A program made the position numbers and the translations under genes. Below, piece after piece: positions 6,124-14,585 of a stretch of DNA of 47,518 bases. Origin of the DNA: an uncultured Lachnospiraceae bacterium (GTDB lineage Bacteria > Bacillota > Clostridia > Lachnospirales > Lachnospiraceae); NCBI GenBank assembly GCA_947626395.1, contig CANQRU010000028.1, positions 1-47,518 of the forward strand, written 5' to 3'. How positions within the stretch are numbered: position 1 is the stretch's first letter; the number at the start of each line of letters is the position of its first letter. Under the pieces are notes generated by a model. The model was not told the DNA's origin, searched no databases, and worked only from the letters and a program-made list of their open reading frames with translations.

Positions 6124-8088
6124 ATGAAGATCAATTCAATAAAAATGTCTGTAATAAGGAATATCGGAGCAGGTATTTGCCTGGGGATATTTGCCGCTAT
6201 TCTGCCATTGGCGGCAGAAGTCGAAACCGGAGTTTCCCTTCCGGGACTGGTCTGCGAAGCGCAGGCTGCAGAACCGACGTATTCCGCATATTGGTTTCAG
6301 GATGCATCGGGTAACTGGAAGATTCGGGACGGTTCAGGCAAAGTGATCACCAACGCGTGGGTCTGCGACGACGCGATTCCGGCAAATGGTAAGGATATCT
6401 GGTATCTGCTGGATGCCAACGGTCTGATGGTTTCGGCGGGGCTGGTACAGGATGGTACCGGGAACTATTATTCACTGGAAATGAACCATAACGGTTATTT
6501 CGGTATGCTCAGGTACAAAAGCGGCGTCTACGATGGAATCAATCTGACGCTGGATTCCAGCCATAATGGAGGATTCGCCCGGATTCTGAATCAGGATGGT
6601 CTGGCGGCCATGATCGCCAAATACGGTGTTACGAATGTGAGCATTGACAATTCAAATATTGTTTATACCAGCAGTTTTGGAGGCAGTTCTTCCGGCAAGA
6701 CGCCGGTCGTTAGGAGCAGCTCGTCGTCCGGCGGCCATAGTGGAGGCGGTTCATCCGGTGGAAGCAGCGGAGGCGGTTCGTCATCCGGCGGAAGCAGCGG
6801 AGGCGGTTCAGCGTCCGGCGGAAGCAGTAGTGAATCGTCATCCGGCGAAGATGATGGCGAAGATCATTCCGTGTCTTATGGTGACAACAGTTTTCTGAAT
6901 GGAAATATAAATCTGATGACCCAGGAGGAAAGAGACCAGGTAGCGGCTGCGATTGAGGATTTCAAAGTTACATATAACATTGATGGAATGAGCGATCTGG
7001 ACAAGGAGCTTATGATCATATGGTGGCTGGTAAGCAATTGTTCATATACTGGTGGCGAGCCTTCCACGGCGTCAGCGTATGGCTGCATTATCAATCATCA
7101 GGCAAAATGCGCCGGTTATGCGGATGCGTTCCTTCAGGTGGCGAAGGCCTGCGGATTAGAGGTACGATATGTTCATAGCGCAAGCCATGCGTGGAATCTC
7201 GTACAGTTGGATGGAGAATGGTATCATGTGGATGTTACATGGGAAGATGGGGCAGGTAATCCCTGGGAAAACTGGAGGACGCTATATAATTGGTTCATTA
7301 ATCTGACGGATGATGAGATACGGGTCCGCGGTGGAGATCATAGTGACTGGTACCCCAAAGAAATCCGGGCTGATGGAAAAACTTACTGCGGGACGGTGAT
7401 TGAGTACTACAAGCTAACGGGGCAGTTGGATACGCGGATCAGAGGCGATGAGTGGAGACGTTTTATTGCTAAAGGTGATTATGACGATTATGGATATTAT
7501 TCATCTGATTTGACAGGTTACGATTACCGTTTTGATGACGGCAGTAATTATTTTGAAGGTGATGGGATAGAGGATAATCTGGTACAGTACATAGATAAAT
7601 GGTTCAGTGATGAAAGTGATTTCCGATATGCGTATCTGGTGTTTCCGGCAGGAACAGACGTAAGCTGGCTGGACAAAGAATGGATTGACAATAATATAGG
7701 AGGCGGTTTCAGCAGCAGTATTTACATCTCTGATGTTAATACAGAAGATGCCTCTATCCTTGTTAAAGGCATTTCCAGATATGAGGGTTCGCCTGCATAT
7801 GTCAGTATCGCCGAACAGAAGGAGATATATGAAAAGGCTCTTCAGGAGGCGGAAGGTGTCTTGACAACTGCGGAGGATGGCAAGATCCTTGCGGAGCGGA
7901 AGATTGAAGAACGTGCAGCACGATACGTGGTTATCTATGAAGGAAAAGAGGAACTGTATCCAGAGTCTGAAATCTATAATTGGAATGCCAACACGATTGA
8001 TGAGATAAAATCAACACGCCGTCAGGTCGTCGTGGACAGGAAGCCATATTTAATTGTGGAATATGAGCTGACGTATTGGCAGAGATAA
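6124..8088 (+). CDS. Secreted transglutaminase-like (cysteine protease fold) protein
   Basis: A 654-residue exported protein. An N-terminal signal peptide (basic start, hydrophobic stretch, cleavage near SLPGLVCEAQA) is followed by a region rich in aromatic/Gly repeats that resembles glucan- or wall-binding repeats. A Ser/Gly linker (roughly residues 195-240) comes next, then a transglutaminase-like core. The triad is visible as Cys329 (KCAGYADAF), His355 (SHAWNLV) and Asp370 (HVDVTWED). The remaining ~280 residues are not recognised. Such proteins act on surface peptides or the cell wall; the substrate is unknown. The start at 6124 has AAGGAG at the right distance. The linker is built from short GGSS repeats in the DNA and may vary in length. 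Confidence 0.85.
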   Translation: MKINSIKMSVIRNIGAGICLGIFAAILPLAAEVETGVSLPGLVCEAQAAEPTYSAYWFQDASGNWKIRDGSGKVITNAWVCDDAIPANGKDIWYLLDANGLMVSAGLVQDGTGNYYSLEMNHNGYFGMLRYKSGVYDGINLTLDSSHNGGFARILNQDGLAAMIAKYGVTNVSIDNSNIVYTSSFGGSSSGKTPVVRSSSSSGGHSGGGSSGGSSGGGSSSGGSSGGGSASGGSSSESSSGEDDGEDHSVSYGDNSFLNGNINLMTQEERDQVAAAIEDFKVTYNIDGMSDLDKELMIIWWLVSNCSYTGGEPSTASAYGCIINHQAKCAGYADAFLQVAKACGLEVRYVHSASHAWNLVQLDGEWYHVDVTWEDGAGNPWENWRTLYNWFINLTDDEIRVRGGDHSDWYPKEIRADGKTYCGTVIEYYKLTGQLDTRIRGDEWRRFIAKGDYDDYGYYSSDLTGYDYRFDDGSNYFEGDGIEDNLVQYIDKWFSDESDFRYAYLVFPAGTDVSWLDKEWIDNNIGGGFSSSIYISDVNTEDASILVKGISRYEGSPAYVSIAEQKEIYEKALQEAEGVLTTAEDGKILAERKIEERAARYVVIYEGKEELYPESEIYNWNANTIDEIKSTRRQVVVDRKPYLIVEYELTYWQR

Positions 8089-8111
8089 GCATACAGAAAT
8101 CAGAAAAAAAT

Positions 8112-8165
8112 AAAGTGAGGGTGCCTCGGAAGTCAAAAAGACAGAAGGGGCGCCCTTCGCTTTAT
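8112..8165 (+). terminator. Terminator-like hairpin after the transglutaminase gene
   Basis: AAAGTGAGGGTGCC pairs, with one bulge and G-U pairs, with GGCGCCCTTCGCTTT across a 24-base loop, followed by a short T-rich tail. It separates the secreted-protein gene from the cob cluster. Confidence 0.55.
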
Positions 8166-8199
8166 TACGGTAGATTTCTGTTGGACAGGAGAAATCTTC

Positions 8200-8228
8200 T
8201 TGATTTGCAGGCAGGATTCTTATATTAT
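8200..8228 (+). promoter_or_regulatory. Candidate promoter of the cob cluster
   Basis: TTGATT at 8200-8205 and TATTAT at 8223-8228 are 17 bases apart. This leaves a leader of only about 75 bases before cobT, too short for a cobalamin riboswitch. None of the B12-box features are visible in 8088-8310. Confidence 0.45.
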
Positions 8229-8309
8229 AAAATATGAATGATATGTAGAAGTGTTCAGAAAAAGGATTACGAGTGATGCAATGAGGTGGAAAAGGACTGG
8301 AACGATATG

Positions 8310-9455
8310 GGTATAGAGACAAAGTGGCTACCTTCGCAACCATGGAAAGAGGCAGGCGCGAAAGAATGCAAGAGAGTAGAGCAGACAGGAAAGCCGCGGA
8401 GTGCGGATCTTGCGCAATATAAGATCGCTCCCCCTGATATGGAGGCGTACCTGGCCGCGAAAAGCCGCTGGGACAGCGTCGCAAAGCCTCTGGGCGGCCT
8501 GGGAGAGCTGGAGGAGGCCGTGCAGAAGATCGCGGCGGCGCAGCGGACGGATGACGTCGATCTCAGCCGCCGGTGTGTGGTGATCCTGTGCGCGGATAAC
8601 GGCGTCACGGCAGAGGGCGTGACCCAGTCGGACAGTTCGGTGACGGCCCTCTGCGCGGAAAGCATGGCGAATGGTACATCCAGCATCAGTCAGCTGGCGG
8701 ACGCCTACCGGGCGGAGGTGCTGGTCGTGGACGCGGGGATGTCGGCGGATGTGGAAAATAAAAATATTCTCCCGCGAAAAATTGCCCGCGGGACTGCCAA
8801 TATTGCCGCCGGCCCAGCGATGACGCGCGAGGAGGCGCAGCGTGCCGTTCAGCTTGGAATCGATATCATGGGCATCCTGAAGCAGAGAGGCGTACAGATC
8901 GCCGCTGCCGGCGAGATGGGTATCGGCAATACGACGACGGCCGCGGCCGTGGCATCGGTGCTTCTGGTGCTTCCGCCGCGGAAGGTGACCGGCCGCGGCG
9001 CTGGACTGGACAGCGAGGGACTTGAGCGGAAGATCGCAGTCATTGAAAAGGCGATCTGCATAAACAGGCCGTCCCCGGACGACCCGTTGGATATTCTTTC
9101 CAAGGTGGGCGGTTTTGATATCGGCGCCATGGCGGGGATGTTCCTGGGCGGTGGAATCTACGGGATTCCAGTGATCATCGACGGAATGATCTCGGCGGCG
9201 GCAGCGCTTCTGGCATACCGGCTGGCGCCGGCGGTGAAGGCCTATATGCTTGCAAGCCATCAGTCCGGGGAACCGGCCGGTCGTCTGCTGCTTGCGGAGA
9301 TTGGTCTGAAACCGGTCATCGAAGCGGGGATGCACCTTGGCGAGGGAACTGGCGCGGTCATGCTTTTGCCGCTTCTGGACGGCGCGCTGGCCGTTTACCG
9401 AAACGCGCACCGTTTCGAGGAGATCGGTCTGGAAAGGTATGTGAAGCTGACATGA
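8310..9455 (+). CDS. cobT: Nicotinate-nucleotide--dimethylbenzimidazole phosphoribosyltransferase
   Basis: 381 residues. The enzyme transfers phosphoribose from nicotinate mononucleotide to the lower-ligand base, giving alpha-ribazole phosphate for cobalamin. Family marks include SRWDSVAKPLGGLGELEE near the N-terminus, ILCADNGVTAEGV, the glycine-rich GEMGIGNTTTAAAV, GRGAGLD, and the C-terminal EGTGAVMLLPLLDGAL carrying the catalytic Glu. About 45 residues precede the conserved start, longer than usual; ATG 8310 is preferred (AAGGA about 12 bases upstream), but an in-frame GTG at 8286 is possible. The last codon overlaps the cobU start (ATGA). Confidence 0.95.
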   Translation, partial: GIETKWLPSQPWKEAGAKECKRVEQTGKPRSADLAQYKIAPPDMEAYLAAKSRWDSVAKPLGGLGELEEAVQKIAAAQRTDDVDLSRRCVVILCADNGVTAEGVTQSDSSVTALCAESMANGTSSISQLADAYRAEVLVVDAGMSADVENKNILPRKIARGTANIAAGPAMTREEAQRAVQLGIDIMGILKQRGVQIAAAGEMGIGNTTTAAAVASVLLVLPPRKVTGRGAGLDSEGLERKIAVIEKAICINRPSPDDPLDILSKVGGFDIGAMAGMFLGGGIYGIPVIIDGMISAAAALLAYRLAPAVKAYMLASHQSGEPAGRLLLAEIGLKPVIEAGMHLGEGTGAVMLLPLLDGALAVYRNAHRFEEIGLERYVKLT

Positions 9456-9982
9456 TGACACTGGTGACAGGCGGAGCAAAATGCGGAAAGTCCCATTACG
9501 CGGAGAAGCTTTTAGAGAACTTCGCGGGGAAGAAATATTATATCGCTACAATGGAGCCTTACGGCGAGGAGGCGCTGGCGGCGATCGTCCGGCACCGGAA
9601 ACTGCGGGCCGGGAAGGGATTTGAGACGATCGAACGGTATACAGATATCGACGGGCTTGTTACGATGGAGGAATTCCGGCTGACGCAGGGCTGCGGGATT
9701 CTCCTGGAATGCACGGCCAATCTCTGTGCCAACGAGATGTTTAAGGACGGCCGGATCTGTGATCCGACGGAGAAGATCCTGCGTGGCTTCCTGCGGCTTA
9801 AGGACATTTCCGCGGAGTTTGTGATCGTGACCAACGAGGTGGGAAGCGACGGCATTTCCTATGAGGAAGGCACGGCGGAGTATATCCGGGTGCTGGGTAC
9901 GGTCAACCGGATGACGGCGCAGATGGCCGACCGCGTCGTAGAGTGCGTCTATGGGATCCCGGTGGTGCGGAGGCAGGAATAG
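9452..9982 (+). CDS. cobU: Adenosylcobinamide kinase / adenosylcobinamide-phosphate guanylyltransferase
   Basis: 176 residues, the usual CobU length. It phosphorylates adenosylcobinamide and then adds GMP to give AdoCbi-GDP. The P-loop GGAKCGKS is intact at residues 7-14, RHRKLRAGKGFETIE carries the conserved His region of the guanylyl-transfer step, and LLECTANLCANEMF and VTNEVGSDGISY follow. The C-terminus is altered relative to typical CobU: the usual ...G-I-V-P... stretch is replaced by GISYEEGTAEYIRVLG. The start overlaps the cobT stop by 4 bases, indicating translational coupling; cobS follows 11 bases after the stop. Confidence 0.93.
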   Translation: MMTLVTGGAKCGKSHYAEKLLENFAGKKYYIATMEPYGEEALAAIVRHRKLRAGKGFETIERYTDIDGLVTMEEFRLTQGCGILLECTANLCANEMFKDGRICDPTEKILRGFLRLKDISAEFVIVTNEVGSDGISYEEGTAEYIRVLGTVNRMTAQMADRVVECVYGIPVVRRQE

Positions 9983-9993
9983 GAGAATTGCGC

Positions 9994-10791
9994 ATGAATA
10001 TACTTTACTCGTTGATCACCGCTTTTCAAATGTATTCCAGGATACCCATGCCGCAGGTTGCGTGGAAGCCGGAGAATCGCCGCTATGCGATGTGTTTTTT
10101 TCCTCTGGTGGGGATAGTTATCGGGGCGATATTCCTGCTTTGGAAAAAGATCGGCGTATGCCTGACAGTCAGCCCATACCTGGACGGAGTCGTGGCGGCG
10201 CTGATCCCGCTGGCGGTGACGGGCGGCATCCACATGGACGGATTCTGCGATACGGTGGACGCCAGGGCGTCGTGGGCGGATCGGGAGAAGAAGCTTTCAA
10301 TCTTAAAAGATCCGCATATCGGCTCCTTTGCAGTCATGTCCCTGTGTGCATATCTGCTTCTGCAGACGGCGCTTCTGGGCGAGATCGGAAATGGTCCCGC
10401 GGTGCCGGTCATAGCGGTGTCCTTCGTGCTCTCCCGGGCGCTCAGCGGTCTGGCAGCGGTTCTTTTCCGAAACGCGAGAGAAGACGGTATGCTTCACGAG
10501 AATACGGAACCGGCGCAGAAGAAAACGACGGTGGCGGTGCTTGTGCTCACGATAGCGGCCGCCTGCGCCGTCATGCTGCGGTGCAGTCCGGTCATTGGCG
10601 CGGCCGCGATCGTCGGCGCCGGTCTGTGTTTTGTCCATTACCGGATCACGGCGTACCGGGAATTCGGCGGCACTACTGGCGATATCGCCGGGTGGTTCCT
10701 GCAGCGGTGTGAGCTTGTGATGCTGGTGTGCGCCGTGGGAGCGGAGAAAATCGCAGCCTGGGCGGCAGGCGCGGGAGGATTGATGGGATAA
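9994..10791 (+). CDS. cobS: Adenosylcobinamide-GDP ribazoletransferase (cobalamin synthase)
   Basis: A 265-residue membrane protein that joins AdoCbi-GDP to alpha-ribazole (phosphate). The diagnostic motif TGGIHMDGFCDTVDARASWA and the following KLSILKDPHIGSFAV are present, along with about six hydrophobic segments. ATG 9994 is supported by AGGAGA 8 bases upstream; in-frame starts further upstream would run into cobU. It sits directly between cobU and the CobU-like gene in the cob operon. Confidence 0.95.
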   Translation: MNILYSLITAFQMYSRIPMPQVAWKPENRRYAMCFFPLVGIVIGAIFLLWKKIGVCLTVSPYLDGVVAALIPLAVTGGIHMDGFCDTVDARASWADREKKLSILKDPHIGSFAVMSLCAYLLLQTALLGEIGNGPAVPVIAVSFVLSRALSGLAAVLFRNAREDGMLHENTEPAQKKTTVAVLVLTIAAACAVMLRCSPVIGAAAIVGAGLCFVHYRITAYREFGGTTGDIAGWFLQRCELVMLVCAVGAEKIAAWAAGAGGLMG

Positions 10792-10823
10792 ATTCAAAAA
10801 AGATTTTTATGGGGAATTAGGAC

Positions 10824-11240
10824 ATGATCATGATAACAGGCGGCGCATTTGCGGGGAAACTGGAATTTGCGCGGGCGCATTTCGGACTGAACGAGGATGA
10901 GATTGCGGACGGGACGGACTGCGCCCCGGAAGATGTATTTGCTGCGAAATGTATCGTGCATTATGAACGGCTTATCCGGCGGCTGATGGAGACGGATGTG
11001 CAGGGCGCTTTATGTGAGACTGCGGATCCGCTCACATTTACTGACCGGGTGCTCTGCGGGAATCCGGACGCGATCGTGATTATGGATGAGATCGGAAGCG
11101 GGATCATACCACTGGAGAAAAATGAGCGTCTCTGGCGTGAGCAGACAGGCCGCGCGGGATGCAGAATCGCGGAGGGTTCGGATACGGTAATTCGTGTATG
11201 TTGCGGGATACCGGAGATTATTAAGGGAACGCTGCGATAA
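10824..11240 (+). CDS. CobU-like protein with a degenerate P-loop
   Basis: 138 residues, clearly related to CobU but shorter. The N-terminal GGAFAGKLEFA aligns with the CobU P-loop GGA.SGKS but replaces the Ser/Thr that coordinates Mg-nucleotide with Leu. The C-terminal half (MDEIGSGIIPLEKNERLWRE, then CGIPEIIKG) matches the canonical CobU C-terminus, which is the part missing from the upstream cobU. The His-containing middle region is much reduced. It follows cobS by 32 bases. It could be a regulatory or partner subunit that complements the first CobU, or a decaying duplicate. Confidence 0.75.
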   Translation: MIMITGGAFAGKLEFARAHFGLNEDEIADGTDCAPEDVFAAKCIVHYERLIRRLMETDVQGALCETADPLTFTDRVLCGNPDAIVIMDEIGSGIIPLEKNERLWREQTGRAGCRIAEGSDTVIRVCCGIPEIIKGTLR

Positions 11241-11315
11241 ACAGTATGAGGGAATGCTTTGCGGATGCGGGCAGGGCGCCAGATGACGCCACCGCTCGCA
11301 TTTGACAGGTTTCAT

Positions 11316-11816
11316 TTATTCCACAAAATAGCTGTAATCAAGTATCACGTTGCCATGTTCATCGGGAGTCGTGTAGCGCGGGCACAGACCGTTCTCGAAC
11401 GACCATACGCGGCCTCGCGCATCGTGCCATACGCGCATTCCCGCCCGCTCGAGTGCGGGACGGCAGCCGTCGGTCTGGTGTGTGTCGCCGCCTTCCTTGC
11501 CGTATATCCAGCAGGTGCCGATCGCGCGCGGGGGGATATCGATGTAGTCGAAACCGTCGGGAACTGCGGTGCCTGCGGGTGTGAACATGCCGATATAGTA
11601 TTCGAATTCATTTTCTCCGCGCATCTCGAGGCCAACGTAACCGCCGCCGCTTGCCCATATCGCGAGAATCGAATCGACGCCGCCCATCGCGCGCTCGATC
11701 TCGTCGAACCAGCCGTTGGCGAACCACTCGCCCCAGTTCCCGAAATCGGTGTATTTCTTCCCGATGAAGCGCATTTCGGGCACTTCTTCTCTGTAAGTTC
11801 TGATGATTTCCGCCAT
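11316..11816 (-). CDS. GyrI-like/AraC effector-binding domain protein
   Basis: A 166-residue stand-alone small-molecule binding domain of the GyrI-like/SOUL type, with aromatic-rich pattern FGNWGEWFANGWFDEIE and EFEYYIGMFTPAGT. It is encoded just downstream of an AraC regulator that carries the same class of domain at its C-terminus. Its Shine-Dalgarno (GGAGG, read on the minus strand) falls within about 5 bases of that regulator's stop codon, so the two form an operon. It probably binds the same or a related ligand; which one is unknown. It is convergent with the cob genes and not part of that pathway by any visible feature. Confidence 0.8.
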   Translation of the reverse strand: MAEIIRTYREEVPEMRFIGKKYTDFGNWGEWFANGWFDEIERAMGGVDSILAIWASGGGYVGLEMRGENEFEYYIGMFTPAGTAVPDGFDYIDIPPRAIGTCWIYGKEGGDTHQTDGCRPALERAGMRVWHDARGRVWSFENGLCPRYTTPDEHGNVILDYSYFVE

Positions 11817-11832
11817 GTTTTTGTCCTCCGGG

Positions 11833-12672
11833 TTATTCGTTTTTTATCTGTATCGGTATGAAGATCGTTTCAGAAAACAGTCTGCTCTCTTCGACATAGC
11901 GCTCGAATTCGTAGTCATGGCGCCGCTCATAGCGGCTCTGCGGCAGCCACACATCGCGGATGTAGTCCCACGTTTTTCCGATCGTGCCGACGAAGTCGAT
12001 GTGGGTCGCCGGGGACGTTTTGAATACTCCGTAGAGTCCTCCCGAAAGCGAGAGAGTGACGGTGCCTCTTGTGTCACCTGCCGCATCGTGTTCGTCGATG
12101 CCGATCCAGTAATCAAGGCGCTCCGTCGACGCATTCCATCGGCACACGCCGTAGTCGGTAACGGTTCGCCCGCCCGAAAGCCGCGAGGACAGTCCGTTTA
12201 CATTGTACCTGTTCCAGAAATTCGTCGGATCCTCCTCATCGCTCGGGAAAGCGACGACGCGGAACGCATCGAGTTCGACGATATCGCACAATGGACCCTC
12301 GCATTTCGGGACGAGCTCGAAGCGGCCGTATAGCTTCAGGCTGTTTCCATGCCTGCGGTACTCGGTCGGCAGGATATGATGTTCAGCCTTGAACGCGCGT
12401 ATGAAGTTTTCTTTCGAGTTGAAGCCGTACTCGAATGCGATATCGCTGATGGGCCGGCTGCCGCTTTCATTCTCCATGCTTCCGACGATCTCGGAGATCC
12501 GCCGCTTTCTTATATAGCTGGCGGGCGTGAGCCCGACGAAACGCTTGAAAATGCGCAGAAAATGATATTCCGAGTAGCCGATGGCGGCGGCAACCTGCCC
12601 GATGCTGATGTCGTTTTTAAGGTTTTCCTCGATATAGTCGATCGCTTTTTGTATCGTAGAAAGGCTTTCCAT
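11833..12672 (-). CDS. AraC family regulator with C-terminal GyrI-like ligand domain
   Basis: 279 residues. Residues 1-105 hold the two helix-turn-helices of the AraC fold (ISIGQVAAAIGYSEYHFLRI, and SDIAFEYGFNSKENFIRAFK). From about 120 to the end is a GyrI-like effector domain (CDIVELDAFRVVAF, RLDYWIGIDEHDA). Related proteins (BltR/SoxS-Rob-like layouts) sense hydrophobic drugs. Read on the minus strand, the start has AGGAG upstream. A 12-base palindrome lies just beyond the start codon region. It is transcribed away from the AAA/nuclease gene. Confidence 0.9.
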   Translation of the reverse strand: MESLSTIQKAIDYIEENLKNDISIGQVAAAIGYSEYHFLRIFKRFVGLTPASYIRKRRISEIVGSMENESGSRPISDIAFEYGFNSKENFIRAFKAEHHILPTEYRRHGNSLKLYGRFELVPKCEGPLCDIVELDAFRVVAFPSDEEDPTNFWNRYNVNGLSSRLSGGRTVTDYGVCRWNASTERLDYWIGIDEHDAAGDTRGTVTLSLSGGLYGVFKTSPATHIDFVGTIGKTWDYIRDVWLPQSRYERRHDYEFERYVEESRLFSETIFIPIQIKNE

Positions 12673-12684
12673 GCTGTCTCCTGT

Positions 12685-12706
12685 CTGTGATCACAGGTAC
12701 AGTATA
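12685..12706 (-). promoter_or_regulatory. Palindromic operator next to the AraC gene -10 element
   Basis: CTGTGATCACAG at 12685-12696 is a perfect 12-base palindrome. It lies 5 bases downstream of TATACT, read on the minus strand at 12701-12706. A convincing -35 partner is not visible. The position fits autorepression or autoactivation of the AraC/GyrI pair. Confidence 0.4.
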
Positions 12707-12878
12707 ACATAAATCGTGTGCGTGCGATTGATAAAAATTGCGATTATATAAGTGCAATAGGAAATTATTCTTCTCATTCCCTGAAAACTATGCTAGAATA
12801 TAAATGAATTTGTCTGCCAGGGCAGGGAAGGATAAGATGCGGCATGGTGCGCGGCGTTTCAGCAGGAGGTGATTGTTG

Positions 12879-14585
12879 ATGTCGATGGATTTCGAAAAGA
12901 AGCCGCTTGCAATTGGCATGGAGGACTTCGCAGAGGTGCGGCAGGCCGGATATTATTATGTAGATAAGACGAAACTGGTTACAGATCTGCTGCGCAGTCC
13001 GGCGAAAGTGACGCTTTTCACCCGGCCGCGGCGGTTTGGCAAGACGCTGAACATGAGTATGCTGAAATGCTTCTTTGAGATTGGCGGAGATCCGGCGATT
13101 TTCGATGGGCTGGCGGTTTCGAAGGAGACGGAACTGTGCGGGCGGTATATGGGGAAGTTTCCGGTGGTTTTTATTTCTCTCAAGGATGTGAGCGCGGACA
13201 GTTTTGAGATGGCGAAAGAGCAGATGGGAAGTGTCATAGCTGATACTGCGGACTCTTTTAAGTTTTTGCTGAACAGCGCCGCGCTGGATAATATAGATAG
13301 AGATAAGTTTCGGGGATTGACAAACCGGCATATGCGTGATCAGGACATTTGTAACAGTTTGAAAATGTTTACCATGCTTTTGTCAAAGCACTATGGGAAG
13401 AAAGTGATACTGCTGATTGACGAGTATGACGTGCCGCTGCAGAAGGCTTTTTATGGCGGATATTATGATAAAATGGTTCAACTGATACGAAGCATGTTCA
13501 GCCAGGTGCTGAAGACGAATTCCAGCCTGCAGTATGCGGTGCTGACCGGATGTCTGCGGATATCGAAGGAGAGTATCTTCACGGGAATGAATAATCTGCG
13601 TGTTCTGACAGTGGCGCATGAGGAATTTTCGGACTATTTCGGTTTTACGGACCGGGAGGTGCGGGAACTTCTGGAATACTATAGACTGGAAGACTGCTAT
13701 GAAACAATGAAGGAATGGTATGACGGATACCACTTTGGTGATTCCGAAGTTTATTGTCCCTGGGACGTTACGAATTATGTAAGCCGTCTGCTGACGAACC
13801 CGAAAGCGCGTCCGGAGAATTTCTGGGCGAATTCCAGCGGCAATGACGCGGTACGGGAGTTCGTACGACGGCTGGATACGGGGTCGACCCAGCGGGAACT
13901 GGAGTCTTTGATTGAAGGCGGGAGGATCCGCAAGGAGATTCATCCGGAGCTTACTTACCGGGATATGTACAGTTCTGTTGAGAACCTTTGGAGTCTTCTG
14001 TATATGACCGGTTATTTGACCGGCGGCCCGGACGAGGATGATGAGTCTGATATGCCGCTTTATGAGCTTTTTATCCCGAATACGGAGATTCGCGGGATTT
14101 TTACGGGCCAGATCATGGAACTGTTCCGCGAGGAGACGAAGAAGGACGGAGAGTCGCTGGAAAGGCTGTGCGGGGCTCTGGCGACCGGAGACGCGGCTGG
14201 AGTGGAGACGGCGTTTAACATCTATCTCCGGAAAGTGATCAGTGTCAGGGACACGGCGGCGCGAAGCGGGCGGAAGGAGAATTTCTACCATGGGATTTTG
14301 CTTGGGATCCTGTCATACAAGGCGGATTGGATCGTGAGCAGCAACCGGGAGACCGGGGACGGCTACGGGGATATCCTGGTGGAGACGGAAGATGGAAGTC
14401 TGGGAATCATCATCGAAGTGAAATATGCTCAGAACGGAGACCTGGATCAGGGTGTGGAACTGGCGCTTGAACAGATTGGAAAGCGTCGATATGATGAGAA
14501 GCTGCGTGACGATGGAATTGGTAAAGTGTTGAAGTACGGCATTGCGTGTTATAAAAAGAGGTGTAAGGCGGTGCTGGGAGAATGA
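12879..14585 (+). CDS. AAA-ATPase-like / PD-(D/E)XK nuclease superfamily protein
   Basis: 568 residues with the two-part layout common in Bacteroides and Lachnospiraceae. An N-terminal AAA-ATPase-like domain begins with FAEVRQAGYYYVDKTKLV and has P-loop TRPRRFGKT and Walker B VILLIDEYD. A C-terminal PD-(D/E)XK nuclease-like domain shows D...(E)VK in GYGDILVETEDG followed by IIIEVKYAQ. The function is unproven; defence or mobile-element roles have been suggested for the group. ATG 12879 is chosen because AGGAGG at 12864-12869 lies 9 bases upstream. The stop codon overlaps the cbiB start (ATGA), so it may be translated together with cbiB. Confidence 0.9.
   Translation: MSMDFEKKPLAIGMEDFAEVRQAGYYYVDKTKLVTDLLRSPAKVTLFTRPRRFGKTLNMSMLKCFFEIGGDPAIFDGLAVSKETELCGRYMGKFPVVFISLKDVSADSFEMAKEQMGSVIADTADSFKFLLNSAALDNIDRDKFRGLTNRHMRDQDICNSLKMFTMLLSKHYGKKVILLIDEYDVPLQKAFYGGYYDKMVQLIRSMFSQVLKTNSSLQYAVLTGCLRISKESIFTGMNNLRVLTVAHEEFSDYFGFTDREVRELLEYYRLEDCYETMKEWYDGYHFGDSEVYCPWDVTNYVSRLLTNPKARPENFWANSSGNDAVREFVRRLDTGSTQRELESLIEGGRIRKEIHPELTYRDMYSSVENLWSLLYMTGYLTGGPDEDDESDMPLYELFIPNTEIRGIFTGQIMELFREETKKDGESLERLCGALATGDAAGVETAFNIYLRKVISVRDTAARSGRKENFYHGILLGILSYKADWIVSSNRETGDGYGDILVETEDGSLGIIIEVKYAQNGDLDQGVELALEQIGKRRYDEKLRDDGIGKVLKYGIACYKKRCKAVLGE

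Noticed and set aside
8088-8310. Cobalamin riboswitch before cobT
   Set aside because: The intergenic stretch is too short and lacks the B12 box and supporting helices.
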